NCBI RefSeq assembly: GCF_001314995.1
Contig: NZ_CP012938.1
Coordinates: 6,014,001-6,078,000 of the forward strand
DNA: 64,000 nucleotides
Direction of reading: 5' to 3'
From: Bacteroides ovatus
GTDB taxonomy: Bacteria; Bacteroidota; Bacteroidia; Bacteroidales; Bacteroidaceae
The notes under the pieces are model-generated. The model was given only the letters and a program-made list of their open reading frames with translations, had not been told where the DNA came from and did not search any database. Position 1 is the first letter of the stretch. The number at the start of each line of letters is the position of its first letter. Below, piece by piece: positions 1 through 9,604 of this stretch. The position numbers were made by a program, and so were the translations under genes.

Positions 1-2837
1 ACCACTTCTTTAGATTCCGATTCGTAAGCCGCTTTCAGGTTACAAGAGATATTATACATCCGTTTACCGTCTGTAATAGGAATCAGGATGTTTTCGTACA
101 TGTGTCCCTGGTTTTCATATACCTGTTTGATAACCGGGTTAGCGATCTGTGCCAGACGTTCAGTTTTGCGTTTGAAGTTATCCATCGCAATGTTGAAAGT
201 CTTTTCGGCCAACTTTTCTTTTTTCTCGTTACGGAATTCTTCTTCAGTGAACGGAGTTTCCATTGCTAATGTCTGAAGCAGTTCCATTTGGCAGCCTTCA
301 TAATCATTGTTTTCGATAGCATTGGCACAACGGTCCCAGATCATGTTCACGATGTCCATACCGATACGTTCACCCATCAAAGCGTGGCGACGTTTGGTGT
401 AAACCACTGTACGTTGCTTGTTCATTACGTCGTCATATTCCAACAGACGTTTACGAATACCGAAGTTGTTTTCTTCCACTTTCTTCTGTGCACGTTCGAT
501 GGAGTTGGAAATCATCTTGTGTTCGATCATTTCGCCTTCCTGGAAACCGAGCTTGTCCATTACACTGGCAATACGGTCAGAAGAGAACAGACGCATCAAA
601 TCGTCTTCCAGTGATACGAAGAATACAGAAGAACCCGGGTCACCCTGACGTCCTGCACGACCACGCAACTGGCGGTCTACACGACGGGATTCGTGACGTT
701 CCGTACCGATAATTGCCAAACCGCCCGCAGCCTTCACTTCCGGACTTAACTTGATGTCGGTACCACGACCAGCCATATTGGTAGCAATGGTTACTGTTCC
801 GCTTAAACCGGCGGTAGCAACGATGTCCGCTTCTTTCTGGTGCAGTTTGGCGTTCAATACCTTGTGCTCAATCTTACGCATGGTAAGCATCTTGCTCAAC
901 ATTTCGGAGATTTCTACCGAAGTAGTACCCACCAATACCGGACGTCCTGCTTGAACCAATTTTTCGATTTCCTCGATAACAGCTTTATACTTTTCGCGTT
1001 TCGTCTTGTAAACGCGGTCGTTCATATCCTTTCTTGCAATCGGACGGTTGGTCGGGATCACGACTACGTCCAATTTGTAGATATCCCAAAGTTCGCCTGC
1101 TTCCGTTTCAGCAGTACCGGTCATACCGGACAGTTTGTGATACATACGGAAGTAGTTTTGCAAAGTAATTGTTGCAAAGGTCTGCGTAGCAGCTTCCACT
1201 TTCACACGTTCCTTGGCTTCGATAGCCTGGTGCAATCCGTCAGAGTAGCGGCGACCTTCCATGATACGGCCTGTCTGCTCGTCTACGATCTTCACCTGTC
1301 CGTCGATCACTACATATTCATCATCTTTCTCGAACATGGTGTAAGCCTTCAACAGCTGGTTGATGGTGTGTACACGTTCCGATTTGATGGCATAGTTTGT
1401 CAGAAGTTCATCTTTCTTTTCAAGCAGTTGTTCGTTGGTCAGATTCAGGTTTTCCAATTCCGAAAGTTGTCCGGCGATGTCCGGAAGCACGAATAATGTC
1501 GGGTCTTCAGAGTTACCGGTAATCAGGTCTACACCCTTATCTGTCAGGTCTACGCTATTCAGTTTTTCGTCAATTACGAAGTACAGCGGATCAGTCACTT
1601 CATGCATACGCTTGTTGTTCTGTTCCATGTAGATCTCTTCCGTCTTGAGCATACCTGCCTTGATACCCTGTTCACTAAGGAACTTAATCAAAGCCTTGTT
1701 TTTCGGCAATGCCTTGTGGCTGCGGTATAAAGCGAGGAATCCTTCTTCCACCTCTTTCTTATCGTTGGATGCGATCAGTTTTTTTGCTTCGGAAAGATAT
1801 TTGGTAGCCAGTACCTTTTGTGCCTCTACCAGACGTTCCACTAGCGGACGGAGTTGCTCGAACAACTGGTCATCGCCTTTGGGTACAGGACCGGAGATAA
1901 TCAACGGAGTACGTGCGTCGTCAATTAATACCGAGTCGACCTCATCGACGATGGCATAATTGTGCTGACGTTGTACAAGGTCTTTCGGGCTGATAGCCAT
2001 GTTGTCACGCAGGTAGTCGAAACCGAATTCATTGTTTGTACCAAAAGTGATATCTGCCAGATATGCCTGACGACGTGCGTCGGAGTTCGGCTGATGACGG
2101 TCGATACAATCTACGCTCAAACCGTGGAACATATAAAGAGGACCCATCCATTCGGAGTCACGTTTGGCGAGGTAATCATTCACGGTAACTACGTGTACGC
2201 CGTTTCCGGTCAATGCGTTGAGGAATACCGGGAGTGTAGCTACCAATGTTTTACCTTCACCGGTTGCCATTTCCGCAATCTTACCTTTATGCAGAACGAC
2301 ACCACCAAAGAGCTGTACATCGTAGTGAACCATGTTCCACAATGTGTCGTTACCACCGGCTACCCAGTGATTCTGATAGATGGCCTTGTCGCCTTCGATG
2401 CGTACGAAATCTTTTGTAGCAGCCAGTTGACGGTCGAAGTCGGTAGCCGTTACGACGATTTCTTCATTTTCTGTAAAACGTTTGGCAGTAGCCTTTACGA
2501 TAGAAAAAGCAACAGGCAGTACTTCGTCCAGTGCTTTTTCATATTTTTCCAGAATTTCTTTTTCTGTCTTATCGATTTGTGCGAAGACTTCTTCGCGGTC
2601 TTCCAGTTCGAGAGTTTCAATGCTTGCCTTCAACTCTTCCACCTTCGCACGTTCAGCAGTAGCCGATTCATGGATATATTTTTTGAGTTCTTCCGTTTTG
2701 GCACGGAGGGCGTCGTTGTCTAGTTTTTCAATCTCCGGGTAAGCAGCTTTGATCTTTTCCACCCAGGGCTTGATTTCTTTCATGTCTCGTGTGGATTTGT
2801 TTCCGAAAACCGAGCTTAAAAATTCATTAAATCCCAT
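1..2837 (-). CDS. secA: Protein translocase ATPase SecA (3' end outside window)
   Basis: SecA is the cytoplasmic ATPase that drives unfolded preproteins through SecYEG. Reading the minus strand from the ATG at 2837 gives about 945 residues with no stop before the window edge, so the C-terminus is missing. Visible motifs are [15 protein letters not shown] at the N-terminus, the nucleotide-binding loop MATGEGKT near residue 190, [15 protein letters not shown] near residue 297, the TGTAE segment, and [11 protein letters not shown] followed by [17 protein letters not shown] charged helical segment of about 60 residues in the first nucleotide-binding domain looks longer than in E. coli SecA; I infer it is a Bacteroidetes-type insert. 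The translated leader upstream contains a 32-bp stem (2872-2961). secG lies in the same window, but far away on the other strand. Confidence 0.97.
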   Translation of the reverse strand, partial: MGFNEFLSSVFGNKSTRDMKEIKPWVEKIKAAYPEIEKLDNDALRAKTEELKKYIHESATAERAKVEELKASIETLELEDREEVFAQIDKTEKEILEKYEKALDEVLPVAFSIVKATAKRFTENEEIVVTATDFDRQLAATKDFVRIEGDKAIYQNHWVAGGNDTLWNMVHYDVQLFGGVVLHKGKIAEMATGEGKTLVATLPVFLNALTGNGVHVVTVNDYLAKRDSEWMGPLYMFHGLSVDCIDRHQPNSDARRQAYLADITFGTNNEFGFDYLRDNMAISPKDLVQRQHNYAIVDEVDSVLIDDARTPLIISGPVPKGDDQLFEQLRPLVERLVEAQKVLATKYLSEAKKLIASNDKKEVEEGFLALYRSHKALPKNKALIKFLSEQGIKAGMLKTEEIYMEQNNKRMHEVTDPLYFVIDEKLNSVDLTDKGVDLITGNSEDPTLFVLPDIAGQLSELENLNLTNEQLLEKKDELLTNYAIKSERVHTINQLLKAYTMFEKDDEYVVIDGQVKIVDEQTGRIMEGRRYSDGLHQAIEAKERVKVEAATQTFATITLQNYFRMYHKLSGMTGTAETEAGELWDIYKLDVVVIPTNRPIARKDMNDRVYKTKREKYKAVIEEIEKLVQAGRPVLVGTTSVEISEMLSKMLTMRKIEHKVLNAKLHQKEADIVATAGLSGTVTIATNMAGRGTDIKLSPEVKAAGGLAIIGTERHESRRVDRQLRGRAGRQGDPGSSVFFVSLEDDLMRLFSSDRIASVMDKLGFQEGEMIEHKMISNSIERAQKKVEENNFGIRKRLLEYDDVMNKQRTVVYTKRRHALMGERIGMDIVNMIWDRCANAIENNDYEGCQMELLQTLAMETPFTEEEFRNEKKEKLAEKTFNIAMDNFKRKTERLAQIANPVIKQVYENQGHMYENILIPITDGKRMYNISCNLKAAYESESKEV

Positions 2838-2871
2838 GTTATATTATTTAGTTTATTATTTATTTCAATTT

Positions 2872-2961
2872 CAACGCGGATTAACGCCGATTTACACAGA
2901 TTAAAGGAAAGATTAAATTGGATTTTTTTTAATCCGCGTAAATCTGCGTTAATCCGCGTTG
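2872..2961. repeat. Long inverted repeat in the secA leader
   Basis: Arms 2872-2903 and 2930-2961 are 32 nt each and pair with three mismatches around a 26-nt loop. The arms are built from the element CGGATTAACGC in direct and inverted order. Related hairpins lie at 13803-13873 and 23667-23733. It sits between a -7 box at 2989-2996 and the secA start codon, so it would be transcribed as part of the secA 5' leader. Confidence 0.85.
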
Positions 2962-2988
2962 GGGAATCTTTATATCAAGAAACCTCCG

Positions 2989-2996
2989 CAAAGTTA
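2989..2996 (-). promoter_or_regulatory. Candidate -7 box for secA
   Basis: On the minus strand this reads TAACTTTG, a full match to the Bacteroides -7 consensus TAnnTTTG. No clear TTTG is seen at the -33 position. Transcription from here gives a secA leader of roughly 145 nt that includes the long hairpin. Confidence 0.5.
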
Positions 2997-3049
2997 CATT
3001 AAAATGCTGATTTATTTATGTTTTGCTCCCTGTTTTTGTGAGTAAATTT

Positions 3050-4624
3050 TTACCGCAGGTCGGTAATAGGAGCAGAAGTACAGGCGTTGGGAGCCCGGAT
3101 GCGCATAAAATGTGCCAGTGTAGGCGCAATATGGTCGATGGTTACAGGTGTCTGGATAATGGCCGGTTTCACGGAATGTCCCATGAAAATCAGCGGTGAG
3201 GGAATATAGGAATGACGTACCACCTTGTTGTCGCCGCCGTTCTCGTTGACGATAGTCCATCCGGGGAGGACGTCGATTACGAGGTCACCCGAACGTTTGC
3301 GGTGGTAGCCGTTACGTATTTTGTAGATTTCCGGAGTCCATGAACCCAGCAATAGCCGGTTAGCCGAATAGGCTTCGTTCACTCCGCTGAACTGCATCAG
3401 GAATTCTGCTGACTTTTGTTGGATCTCTGCCAGATTCAGTTCTTTCTTTTCCAATAACTTATGATTCAGATAAATCTGCTGGTTATGGTGAGCTTCCACA
3501 TACTTTCCTTCGCCATACGTAGCCATCAGGTACATATTCAATAGAGCCGCACAACGGTTGAGGTAAAACTCTCCGCCGGGCACTTTGTACAATCCCGAAT
3601 CAGGCGATTCGCTGTCTATATATCCGGTGGAAGTGACGAAAATAAGTACATTTTGTAGTCCTACTTTCTTATCAAGAACTTCGAGCAGGTCGGCAATGCT
3701 GCGGTCAAGACGCACGTAGGTGTCTTGTATTTCCATAGCACATTCCTGTACGGATTTGTGCGCATAGTTTCCAGCATAATAAGTGAGTGCCAATAAGTCA
3801 GTAATGTCATCCATGCCGATGGAGCTTTTGTTCAATGCTTCTTCGGCAAGCGCATTCACTTCATCATTCACAAAAGGGCTGGCGATGAAGCGGCGGTATT
3901 TATTACTGCGGTCATCATCAAATTTATATTTGAAGAGCATATCCCGCCAATCTGGCAGGAAAGTGTACATGCCCCGGGGAAATATGGGTTCCCATGTCAT
4001 ACCGGCAATACGGAAATCGATCGCTTGACGGTCGTTATATTGGCTTGCCCACCACGGAAACTCTCCATAATAGGTGGTTCCACTCCATTTTCCGGTGTTG
4101 GGATTGAGCCAGAAAGCAGCGTTTCCGGCATGTCCGGCTGCAAAAAGTGCGGCATCGCAATCAGGTGCAATGGCATATACGAGTCCTTTGCCTTGTGTCG
4201 CTATTTTCAGCTCGTCGGCAATGGTTGAAGTCAGTAGTTTGGTGGGGGCGACAGTCTGGTCGGTGTAATACCCCATAAATGCCGTGTCGTCTGTGCTGTT
4301 GACGGGGCGAAGGGTAGAGGCATCCATCCAGCGTTGAGAAATAATTCCGTTCATGGAAGGCGTCGTACCGCTATAAATAGCCGCTATGGCAGAAGCGCGG
4401 TCTATACCGCAGAAGGTATATTCGGCGTTATGGAACACTCTTCCCTCTTTCCAAAGACGTTTGAAGCCTTTCTCGCCGTAGAGTGACGAAAATGCTTCCA
4501 GATAGTCCGTACGTAATTGGTCAATCGTCAACCCTACCACTAATTTAGGGGCGGCAGGCAGTGACTGGGCTTGTAGCCCGGTGAAAGTCAGTACGGTGAT
4601 GAGGGAAGTTAGTAGTCCTTTCAT
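3050..4624 (-). CDS. Alkaline phosphatase/nucleotide pyrophosphatase-fold secreted protein, probably inactive
   Basis: This 524-residue protein has a signal peptide (MKGLLTSLITVLTFTGLQAQ) and the overall layout of PafA-like phosphodiesterases: VVGLTIDQLRTDYLE near the N-terminus, AIYSGTTPSMNGI, DTYVRLDRSIADLLEVL, HSYIPSPLIFMG and HIAPTLAHFM near the C-terminus. Key metal-site motifs are changed. The usual TADHG reads TSTGY, so the Asp-His pair is lost; the usual PGH before the nucleophile helix reads SAI; and the D-x-x-x-H motif reads NYAH. I infer a pseudo-phosphatase with a binding or chaperone role. Its ATG overlaps the stop of the upstream lnb gene by one base (TAATG), which implies translational coupling and a role in the same envelope process. 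Confidence 0.8.
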   Translation of the reverse strand: MKGLLTSLITVLTFTGLQAQSLPAAPKLVVGLTIDQLRTDYLEAFSSLYGEKGFKRLWKEGRVFHNAEYTFCGIDRASAIAAIYSGTTPSMNGIISQRWMDASTLRPVNSTDDTAFMGYYTDQTVAPTKLLTSTIADELKIATQGKGLVYAIAPDCDAALFAAGHAGNAAFWLNPNTGKWSGTTYYGEFPWWASQYNDRQAIDFRIAGMTWEPIFPRGMYTFLPDWRDMLFKYKFDDDRSNKYRRFIASPFVNDEVNALAEEALNKSSIGMDDITDLLALTYYAGNYAHKSVQECAMEIQDTYVRLDRSIADLLEVLDKKVGLQNVLIFVTSTGYIDSESPDSGLYKVPGGEFYLNRCAALLNMYLMATYGEGKYVEAHHNQQIYLNHKLLEKKELNLAEIQQKSAEFLMQFSGVNEAYSANRLLLGSWTPEIYKIRNGYHRKRSGDLVIDVLPGWTIVNENGGDNKVVRHSYIPSPLIFMGHSVKPAIIQTPVTIDHIAPTLAHFMRIRAPNACTSAPITDLR

Positions 4625-5811
4625 TATTTCTTTTTAGATGTCACAATCAGATTGCTCGCTGAACGTATCAGCAAAACGAGTGCCAAAGGTACAACAGCAA
4701 AGTCAAATCTTTGCGGAATTACAGGAAAAAGCACTATAAAAAGTGTTAAAACTGCCAGATTCAGGGTTAAATACCAACATTTCTTCCCTTTTCGGACACA
4801 ATATATAATGTATGGCAAGAAAAGAAGTTGTCCCGGATGGAATACCAATAATAGGAAATTGGAGCTGACTGCCGGGTGTTGGGAGAAGAGCGCGAGAAAT
4901 GCAAGGACACATCCCACAATACCTGCTATCCCAAAAAGGAAGAGGTCGATTCCCCATAATCCGGTTCTCCGGCGGATTCCATAGATGGTGGCGGCGGTTG
5001 TCAATATAAATAAGAGTAAGGTGCATTGAAGCGGAGTAGGCATCCAGCCGCTTTCATCCGGTTCGGGAGTGGCATCGACTACCAGCTCGTTGGCCGTTAT
5101 GAGTGGACGCTGGATAGAATCGCTTTTAATTTGTGCACCGTCGAAAGCATCCATCAGGTAGAAAGGGGCAAACATCATCTGACGTTGTGTGATGGGCTGG
5201 TCGGCTTCACTTCCGATACAGAGATCAATGCCGAAACGTGCCCATGGATGTCCTTTGCAATACTGATGTACAATGTCGCGGAAAGTGAGGGAGCCATCCT
5301 GTGGTTCTGCGGGATAAATCACTTTTCCTGCAATGCTTTCTTCTATCTTGTCCCGGGGGCGGGTAGCACAATTGTCGTAAAAGAAATTGTAACGGTATAC
5401 CCGGTTTTCCGGACGATAATTTTCTTGTAATAACCGGATTAGTTCTGTCTTTTCTTCATCGGTCAGATTCAGCGTTTGCTGCCATACGCTGCGTCCGAAA
5501 AATGCGTATTCAGCTGCAAAACGTTCATAATCCGTTGCTCCCAGTTGGTAGTCTGTTTCTCCGAGCGAGAAGCGGAAGATGAAGTTGGGAGTGTTGAAAC
5601 TGAACAGTCCGTAGTTGAATACAATGTCAATCCCTTGTGAAGGATTTTCGTAACGGATGGCAGTGTGTCCGAATAGGGAATATATTTCCTCTCCGGGGGC
5701 ACAAGTCAACAGGCTCAAACGGATGGAGTCGTTGTTGTTGGCAGATGCTTGTCCGGTGGGCAGAAGCAACAGGAAGAAGGAGAGGATGATGTATGAGAAA
5801 AACCGTTTCAT
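4624..5811 (-). CDS. lnb: Lnb-type lipoprotein N-acyltransferase (DUF4105)
   Basis: The 395-residue protein has a signal or anchor segment (residues 3-22), a periplasmic Lnb N-terminal (DUF4105) domain and about five hydrophobic segments in its C-terminal third. The family hallmarks are present: FGHTAIRY with the conserved His near residue 49, and FFYDNCATRPRD with the conserved Cys near residue 149. Lnb enzymes move an acyl chain onto the amino group of the lipoprotein N-terminal cysteine; a Bacteroides member has been reported as its lipoprotein N-acyltransferase, which I recall as BT_4364 but cannot check. It is the first gene of a minus-strand pair with the phosphatase-fold gene. A -7 box on the minus strand lies at 5837-5844. 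Confidence 0.82.
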   Translation of the reverse strand: MKRFFSYIILSFFLLLLPTGQASANNNDSIRLSLLTCAPGEEIYSLFGHTAIRYENPSQGIDIVFNYGLFSFNTPNFIFRFSLGETDYQLGATDYERFAAEYAFFGRSVWQQTLNLTDEEKTELIRLLQENYRPENRVYRYNFFYDNCATRPRDKIEESIAGKVIYPAEPQDGSLTFRDIVHQYCKGHPWARFGIDLCIGSEADQPITQRQMMFAPFYLMDAFDGAQIKSDSIQRPLITANELVVDATPEPDESGWMPTPLQCTLLLFILTTAATIYGIRRRTGLWGIDLFLFGIAGIVGCVLAFLALFSQHPAVSSNFLLLVFHPGQLLFLPYIIYCVRKGKKCWYLTLNLAVLTLFIVLFPVIPQRFDFAVVPLALVLLIRSASNLIVTSKKK

Positions 5812-5836
5812 TAGCTGGTTCGTTTTATTTCGGTGG

Positions 5837-5844
5837 CAAATATA
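5837..5844 (-). promoter_or_regulatory. Candidate -7 box for lnb
   Basis: Minus strand TATATTTG matches TAnnTTTG and lies 26 nt upstream of the lnb start codon. A -33 TTTG is not obvious. Confidence 0.45.
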
Positions 5845-5870
5845 GAAAGAATAGTTGGATTCGGGAAAAC

Positions 5871-5945
5871 GGAGCCTCTATTTTATCAGAACAGAGGCTC
5901 TAATTGGGGTAAACAGAGGCTCTGTTTAGGTGAAATAGAGCCTCT
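5871..5945. repeat. Phased array of AGAGCCTCT elements (4 units, 22 bp)
   Basis: Units at 5871-5879, 5893-5901, 5915-5923 and 5937-5945 are each exactly 22 bp apart. The first and last read (A/G)GAGCCTCT; the middle two read its reverse complement AGAGGCTCT. Flanking AAA and TTT extend each unit to a near-palindrome of about 17 bp. The same motif recurs as a longer array at 42471-42613. Confidence 0.85.
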
Positions 5946-5974
5946 GTTCGGGCGTCAAATCTTTGCGAAATACC

Positions 5975-6063
5975 GGACACCCTAGTGGACACCCCTGATG
6001 GTTGTGTAATGGGCTGTTACTTATGCGGTTATAACGCCTGGAAAAAAGAGGGCGGACACCCTA
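5975..6063. repeat. Direct repeats of GGACACCC
   Basis: GGACACCCTA occurs at 5975-5984 and 6054-6063, with an extra GGACACCCC at 5987-5995. The copies lie beside the phased array in the same 415-bp gene-free gap between lnb and coaX. No function is evident. Confidence 0.5.
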
Positions 6064-6195
6064 ACGAGCATATATAAATAATAAATATTAATAATCTATA
6101 TAAATATAGTTCGCTCAACACACTTTTTCTGTGTTCTGTGAATGGAAAAATAAAGATAATTCTCTCTCGATGCTTCAATTTCTCTTTTTTTGCCT

Positions 6196-6203
6196 TACCT
6201 TTG
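6196..6203 (+). promoter_or_regulatory. -7 box for coaX
   Basis: TACCTTTG matches the Bacteroides -7 consensus and is 23 nt upstream of the TTG codon at 6227. Because transcription should start a few bases after it, the in-frame ATG codons further upstream (6131, 6170) would not be in the mRNA. Confidence 0.65.
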
Positions 6204-6226
6204 CGCTCGCTAAAGATGAAAATGCA

Positions 6227-6958
6227 TTGAATTTAATTATCGACATAGGAAATACGATGGCAAAGGTGGCTCTCTTCAATGGCGGAGAGATGGTGGAGGT
6301 ATTAACCGAATCCAATCAGTCGCTGGATTGTTTGAAAGCACTTTGTTCCAAGTATCCGGTTGAGCAGGGGATTGTGGCTACTGTCATAGATTTAAGCGAA
6401 CGGATACTAGCCGATTTGGCAGCTTTGCCGTTCCCATTGTTGTGGCTCAATCATCAGACTCCGCTTCCGGTTGTCAATCTGTACGAAACTCCTGAAACAT
6501 TGGGGTACGATCGTATGGCTGCCGCAGTTGGTGCTAATGAGCAATTCCCTCATCGGGATGTGTTGGTTATTGATGCCGGAACTTGCATCACTTATGAATT
6601 TATCGACTCAAAAGGTCAGTATCATGGTGGTAATATTTCTCCCGGTATGCAGATGCGTTTTAAAGCACTTCATCAGTTTACGGGGCGTTTGCCTCTGGTG
6701 GACACCAATGGGCGCAAACTCCCGATGGGACGGGACACCGAAACGGCTATACGTGCCGGAGTGATGAAAGGGATGGAATACGAAATTTCAGGTTATATTG
6801 AGTCTATGAAGCATAAATATCCTGAACTTTTGGTTTTTTTAACGGGCGGAGATGAATTTTCTTTTGATAGCAGCGTAAAAAGTATCATCTTTGCAGATAG
6901 ATTTTTAGTGTTGAAAGGATTAAATAGAATTTTAAACTATAATAATGGTAGGATTTAA
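6227..6958 (+). CDS. coaX: Type III pantothenate kinase CoaX
   Basis: CoaX phosphorylates pantothenate, the first step of coenzyme A synthesis, and belongs to the ASKHA fold. From the TTG at 6227 the protein is 243 residues and starts [10 protein letters not shown], the usual N-terminus of the family with its phosphate-binding DIGNT motif. Further motifs are [22 protein letters not shown] and [11 protein letters not shown], and TGGD lies near the end. The frame stays open upstream to 6131, but the extra residues do not look like CoaX and the -7 box lies inside them, so I chose the TTG. The last 14 bases overlap the next gene, which suggests coupling. Confidence 0.93.
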   Translation: MNLIIDIGNTMAKVALFNGGEMVEVLTESNQSLDCLKALCSKYPVEQGIVATVIDLSERILADLAALPFPLLWLNHQTPLPVVNLYETPETLGYDRMAAAVGANEQFPHRDVLVIDAGTCITYEFIDSKGQYHGGNISPGMQMRFKALHQFTGRLPLVDTNGRKLPMGRDTETAIRAGVMKGMEYEISGYIESMKHKYPELLVFLTGGDEFSFDSSVKSIIFADRFLVLKGLNRILNYNNGRI

Positions 6959-8216
6959 ACACACACTTTGTGCGCTTTTGCTCACGATGGTTACCGGAAT
7001 GGCAATCGCTCAAAATAATACAAACTCTCCTTATACACGATATGGCTATGGCGACTTGTCCGATCAGAGTTTCGGTAACAGCAAGGCGATGGGGGGAATT
7101 GCTTTTGGACTTCGGGATGGAGCACAGATCAATCCACTGAATCCTGCTTCGTATACAGCCATTGACTCATTGACATTCCTCTTTGAAGGAGGTGTCAGTC
7201 TGCAAAATATGAATATTAGCGGTAGCGGTGTGAAACTGAACGCTAAAAACTCCAGTTTTGACTATCTGGCTATGCAATTCCGTTTGCATCCGAGGATAGC
7301 GATGAGTATCGGATTATTGCCGTTCTCCAATGTGGGATATTCAGTGTCGGATAGCAAAGTTGATAATGGAGTCAGTCAAACCCGGAGTTTTACAGGAGAT
7401 GGGGGATTGCATCAACTTTATGGTGGTATTGGTGTGAAAGTACTTAAGAATCTTTCTCTGGGTGTGAATGCTTCTTATTTTTGGGGAGATATAACACGGA
7501 CGCGGACTATCATTTATCCCGCGACATCGGAGTCTTACTCTTATATACAGCAGATGGGGGTATCTATTTCAGACTATAAACTGGATTTTGGTACACAATA
7601 TACATTGGATTTTAATAAGAAGCATTCAATGACAATCGGGGCTGTTTTTTCTCCGAAACATAAACTGAATAATGATTATACAGTAACGACACAGGTTAGT
7701 ACGACTAATAGCAATAACTTGGATGCTACGTTGGAACTTCCTAATACTTTTGGCGTCGGATTTACATATAACTATGACAAACGCCTGACAGTCGGAGCGG
7801 ATTATAGTCTGCAGCAGTGGTCAAAAACCAAGTTTGGCGTAAATACATCGGATGATGCTGTACGTGAGGATTTTAATGAAACATACACGTATTGCAACCG
7901 TCATAAAGTATCAGTGGGTGCGGAATACATTCCTAATTTGATGGGACGTTCCTATTTATCCCATATTAAATACCGTCTGGGAGCTTATTATACGACTCCG
8001 TATTATAAGATCGGCGGCAAAGAGGCTACCCGTGAATATGGCGTAACTGCCGGTTTCGGTCTGCCTGTGCCTCGTTCCCGTTCCATTCTTAGCATCAGCG
8101 GACAATTTGTCCGTATCAGTGGACAGGAATCGGCTTTTGTAAATGAAAACATCTTCCGCGTGAGCATCGGATTGACGTTCAACGAACGTTGGTTCTTCAA
8201 ACGCAGAGTGGAGTAA
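6945..8216 (+). CDS. Outer membrane beta-barrel protein
   Basis: The 423-residue protein has a signal peptide ending near AIAQ. The start of the mature part ([14 protein letters not shown]) and a glycine- and aromatic-rich alternating pattern are typical of Bacteroidetes barrels related to the FadL/PorV families. The terminal strand ends in an aromatic/hydrophobic pattern ([14 protein letters not shown]). It overlaps coaX by 14 bases and is 58 nt before a secreted TPR protein, so it probably belongs to an envelope operon running to 13779. The transported substrate is not evident. Confidence 0.75.
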   Translation: MVGFKHTLCALLLTMVTGMAIAQNNTNSPYTRYGYGDLSDQSFGNSKAMGGIAFGLRDGAQINPLNPASYTAIDSLTFLFEGGVSLQNMNISGSGVKLNAKNSSFDYLAMQFRLHPRIAMSIGLLPFSNVGYSVSDSKVDNGVSQTRSFTGDGGLHQLYGGIGVKVLKNLSLGVNASYFWGDITRTRTIIYPATSESYSYIQQMGVSISDYKLDFGTQYTLDFNKKHSMTIGAVFSPKHKLNNDYTVTTQVSTTNSNNLDATLELPNTFGVGFTYNYDKRLTVGADYSLQQWSKTKFGVNTSDDAVREDFNETYTYCNRHKVSVGAEYIPNLMGRSYLSHIKYRLGAYYTTPYYKIGGKEATREYGVTAGFGLPVPRSRSILSISGQFVRISGQESAFVNENIFRVSIGLTFNERWFFKRRVE

Positions 8217-8274
8217 TGAGATGAATGTAAGAAAGAATAGACGACTATATAATAACAACTAAAATTTAGATACA

Positions 8275-9600
8275 ATGAAAATTAAAACGCTTGTGGCTAT
8301 GTTGCTCCTTTCGGCAGGAGCAACCACTGTGGTAGCACAGGATGCGTCTAACTGTAACTCGAACAGTAGTATCTCGCATGAAGCTGTGCGTGCTGGTAAT
8401 TTTAAAGATGCGTATACTCCTTGGAAAGCTGTGTTGGAAAACTGTCCGACGCTTCGTTTCTATACCTTTACTGACGGATATAAGATTCTGAAAGGCTTGA
8501 TGGGACAAATCAAGGATCGGAATAATGCAGATTATCAGAAATATTTTAATGAACTGATGAATACGCATGACTTGCGTATTAAATACACAGATGAGTTTCT
8601 AGCTAAAGGTACAAAAGTGTCTTCTGCTGACGAAGCTCTGGGTATCAAAGCAGTAGATTATATCGCTTTTGCTCCGAAGATTGATGTGAACCAGGCTTAT
8701 CAATGGTTGAGTCAGTCTGTAAATGCAGTGAAAGGCGAATCGGCAGGTGCGACTATCTTCTATTTCCTGCAAATGTCTTTGGATAAACTGAAAACGGATC
8801 CGAATCATAAAGAACAGTTCATTCAGGACTATCTGGCTGCTTCTGAATATGTAGACGCTGCTATTGCTGCTGAAGCCAGCGAAGCAAAGAAGAAACCTTT
8901 ACTGGGTATCAAGGATAACTTAGTGGCTTTGTTTGTAAACAGTGGAACAGCTGATTGCGAATCACTGCAAAACATCTATGGACCGAAAGTAGAAGCTAAC
9001 CAGACTGACTTGGCTTACTTGAAGAAAGTTATCGACATCATGAAAATGATGAAATGTACTGAAAGCGAAGCTTATTTGCAAGCATCTTACTATGCTTACA
9101 AGATGGAACCGACAGCAGAAGCTGCTACCGGATGTGCTTATCAGGCATTTAAGAAAGGTGATATTGACGGTGCTGTGAAATTCTTTGACGAAGCAGTGAA
9201 CCTGGAAACAGACAATGTGAAGAAAGCTGAAAAAGCATACGCTGCCGCAGCAGTATTGGCTTCTGCCAAAAAGCTGTCTCAAGCAAGAGCATATTGCCAG
9301 AAAGCAATTGGTTTTAACGAAAACTACGGTGCTCCATACATCCTGATTGCTAATCTTTATGCAATGAGTCCCAACTGGAGCGACGAACCTGCTTTGAACA
9401 AATGTACTTACTTTGCAGTGATTGACAAACTGCAACGTGCAAAACAAGTGGATCCGAGCGTAGCTGAAGAAGCTAACAAATTGATCGGTAGATATTCTGG
9501 TCATACTCCGCAAGCTAAAGACCTATTTATGTTAGGTTACAAGCAAGGCGACCGCATCACTATCGGCGGTTGGATAGGAGAGACTACAACGATTAGATAA
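8275..9600 (+). CDS. Secreted tetratricopeptide repeat protein
   Basis: The 441-residue protein has a clear signal peptide (residues 1-22, ending VVAQ). It has helical repeats, including A-x-G-x-F-x-D-A-x-x-x-W near residue 38 and TPR-like pairs between residues 280 and 380 (FKKGDIDGAVKFFDEAVNL, then ASAKKLSQARAYCQKAIGF). The C-terminus ends in a glycine-rich stretch after a YKQGDRI segment. TPR proteins act as scaffolds; this one is predicted periplasmic. It lies between an outer-membrane barrel gene and lptC, only 4 nt from lptC, so I infer a role in outer-membrane assembly. No enzymatic domain is visible. Confidence 0.8.
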   Translation: MKIKTLVAMLLLSAGATTVVAQDASNCNSNSSISHEAVRAGNFKDAYTPWKAVLENCPTLRFYTFTDGYKILKGLMGQIKDRNNADYQKYFNELMNTHDLRIKYTDEFLAKGTKVSSADEALGIKAVDYIAFAPKIDVNQAYQWLSQSVNAVKGESAGATIFYFLQMSLDKLKTDPNHKEQFIQDYLAASEYVDAAIAAEASEAKKKPLLGIKDNLVALFVNSGTADCESLQNIYGPKVEANQTDLAYLKKVIDIMKMMKCTESEAYLQASYYAYKMEPTAEAATGCAYQAFKKGDIDGAVKFFDEAVNLETDNVKKAEKAYAAAAVLASAKKLSQARAYCQKAIGFNENYGAPYILIANLYAMSPNWSDEPALNKCTYFAVIDKLQRAKQVDPSVAEEANKLIGRYSGHTPQAKDLFMLGYKQGDRITIGGWIGETTTIR

Positions 9601-9604
9601 ATGT

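Noticed and set aside
88..2742. Several plus-strand open frames opposite secA
   Set aside because: They are antisense shadows of the continuous secA frame and have no plausible protein features.
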